Origin: Lachnospiraceae bacterium
Lineage (GTDB): Bacteria > Bacillota > Clostridia > Lachnospirales > Lachnospiraceae
Direction: 5' to 3'
Assembly (NCBI GenBank): GCA_900770345.1
Contig: CAAGKF010000233.1
Coordinates: 1 to 23,078, forward strand
DNA: 23,078 nucleotides
Shown here: one piece after another, positions 22,185 to 23,078 of the stretch
Numbering within the stretch: position 1 is the first letter of the stretch
Layout of the letters: the number at the start of each line of letters is the position of its first letter
Translations under genes and position numbers: made by a program
Notes under the pieces: generated by a model
Seen by the model: the letters and a program-made list of their open reading frames with translations, nothing else
Database searches by the model: none
What the model was told of the DNA's origin: nothing

Positions 22185-23078
22185 GTGAACCAGGCAAGGA
22201 AAGATATTAATTGTGAAAGAGTTTATTCCATGGGGATTACAGGAAAAGGCGTGGGTGTAGCTGTGCTGGATACCGGTATTTATCTCCATGAGGATTTTCA
22301 TGATAGAGTGGCGGCCTTCCAGGATTTTGTGGGCCGCCGAAAATCTCCTTATGACGATAATGGTCACGGGACTCATATATCGGCGATCATCGGAGGTGAC
22401 GGCACTTCTTCTCAGGGAAGGTACAGAGGGGTGGCACCCGGATGCAGCATTATATCAGTAAAAGTGCTGGATCGGAAGGGAAATGGATATGCTTCTGATG
22501 TTTTGTCAGGTTTGCGCTGGATCCGTGAACATAAGGATAAATACGGTATCCGTGTTGTCAATATTTCGGTAGGATCCCTCTCGCGGCGTGATATGACAGA
22601 GAATTCCATTCTGGTCCGCGGAGTGAATGCGGCCTGGGATGACGGACTGGTGGTAGTTGTTGCTGCCGGGAATCATGGACCAAGCCGTATGACGATTACC
22701 ACTCCGGGAATCAGCAGGAAGGTTATTACTGTGGGGTGTTCAGACGATCATAAAGAGGTGGATGTTGCGGGAAACCGAATGGTAGATTATTCCGGACGGG
22801 GGCCAACAGTGGCCTGTATCTGTAAGCCGGATATTGTAGCGCCCGGTTCAGGTATTATAAGCTGCTGCAATGAGCAGGGGAGATATTTTTCAAAATCGGG
22901 AACCAGTATGTCCACACCTCTTGTTTCCGGAGCAATAGCGCTGCTGCTGGAGAAATATCCGGAAATGACAAATAAAGATGTAAAACTGCGGATCCGCGAA
23001 CGGGCAGTAGATATGGGCCTCCCCCGTAACCACCAGGGCTGGGGGAGGCTGGATGTGGAAAGGCTGCTGGAGGATTGA
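22185..23078 (+). CDS. Subtilisin-like serine protease (S8 family), probably intracellular
   Basis: Serine endopeptidase of 297 aa with the full catalytic set: D29 in VAVLDTGI, H61 in DDNGHGTHISAIIGG, the oxyanion N163 in VAAGNHGPS, and S241 in SGTSMSTPLVSGAIALLL. There is no signal peptide and almost no prodomain: the catalytic domain begins by residue 18, so the protein looks cytosolic, like intracellular subtilases. The start is GTG at 22185, the first start codon in frame, with AAAAAAGGG 9 nt upstream; no in-frame ATG lies before it. The stop is the last three bases of the window, so the gene is complete. It follows ade on the same strand and may share its transcript. Its substrate is unknown. 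Confidence 0.92.
   Translation: MNQARKDINCERVYSMGITGKGVGVAVLDTGIYLHEDFHDRVAAFQDFVGRRKSPYDDNGHGTHISAIIGGDGTSSQGRYRGVAPGCSIISVKVLDRKGNGYASDVLSGLRWIREHKDKYGIRVVNISVGSLSRRDMTENSILVRGVNAAWDDGLVVVVAAGNHGPSRMTITTPGISRKVITVGCSDDHKEVDVAGNRMVDYSGRGPTVACICKPDIVAPGSGIISCCNEQGRYFSKSGTSMSTPLVSGAIALLLEKYPEMTNKDVKLRIRERAVDMGLPRNHQGWGRLDVERLLED

Noticed and set aside
20997..22376. Long minus-strand open frame of 459 codons opposite ade
   Set aside because: It lies antisense to a clear adenine deaminase, has no recognisable domain and a composition (His/Ile/Arg-rich) typical of a codon shadow.
1..23078. CRISPR arrays, IS elements, integrases, prophage genes, tRNA genes
   Set aside because: Read for regularly spaced repeats, transposase or integrase motifs and tRNA-like folds; none was recognised by eye.

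Overview
The window looks like chromosomal DNA of an anaerobic Clostridia member, most likely a Lachnospiraceae-type gut organism. Four things point there: the SCIFF peptide and its radical-SAM maturase (a near-universal clostridial marker), an Ala-rich Gram-positive type of lipoprotein signal, AGGAGG ribosome binding sites with sigma-A type promoters, and moderate GC. No tRNA, rRNA, CRISPR array, IS element or prophage gene is visible. Nearly all the DNA is coding.

Layout. (1) 1-70: the last codons of an unidentified plus-strand gene, followed by a terminator. (2) 143-3075, minus strand: a YesN/YesM-type two-component system (AraC-type response regulator and sensor histidine kinase). (3) 3344-9474, plus strand, divergent from (2): a complete branched-chain amino acid type ABC transporter (livK-H-M-G-F), then an M20 amidohydrolase of the aminobenzoyl-glutamate hydrolase B type that begins almost on top of the livF stop. 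A terminator-like hairpin after livK probably lets the binding protein be made in excess. (4) 9592-9951, minus: a small four-helix membrane protein of the DUF3792/TIGR04086 type. (5) 10067-15950: a LysR regulator divergent from an operon encoding a tripartite tricarboxylate transporter (tctC-B-A) plus an IlvD/Edd-family dehydratase. The shared promoter region carries consensus promoters in both directions, a LysR-like dyad and a perfect 18-bp palindrome just downstream of the predicted tctC start site. (6) 16060-19319: scfA (six-cysteine SCIFF ribosomal peptide), its radical-SAM/SPASM maturase, tgt (queuosine tRNA modification) and yajC (Sec accessory). (7) 19391-20005: a HAD hydrolase closed by a very strong terminator. 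(8) 20006-20339: a 334-bp non-coding stretch with palindromes and promoters. (9) 20340-23078: adenine deaminase and a signal-less subtilisin-like protease that ends exactly at the window edge.

How the parts work together. Blocks 2-3 read as a sensed, imported and hydrolysed substrate: a two-component system beside a high-affinity ABC importer, with a cytosolic amidohydrolase that could release an amino acid from an N-acyl or peptide-like conjugate. Block 5 reads as a self-regulated catabolic cassette in which a carboxylate (perhaps a sugar acid) enters by the tripartite transporter and is dehydrated to a 2-keto acid. Block 6 is conserved core clostridial content containing the least understood system of the window, the SCIFF ribosomal peptide. 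I did not find a system I would call wholly undescribed. The best leads are the SCIFF locus with its internal hairpin, the unassigned substrates of the two transporter-enzyme cassettes, and the unexplained regulatory palindromes.
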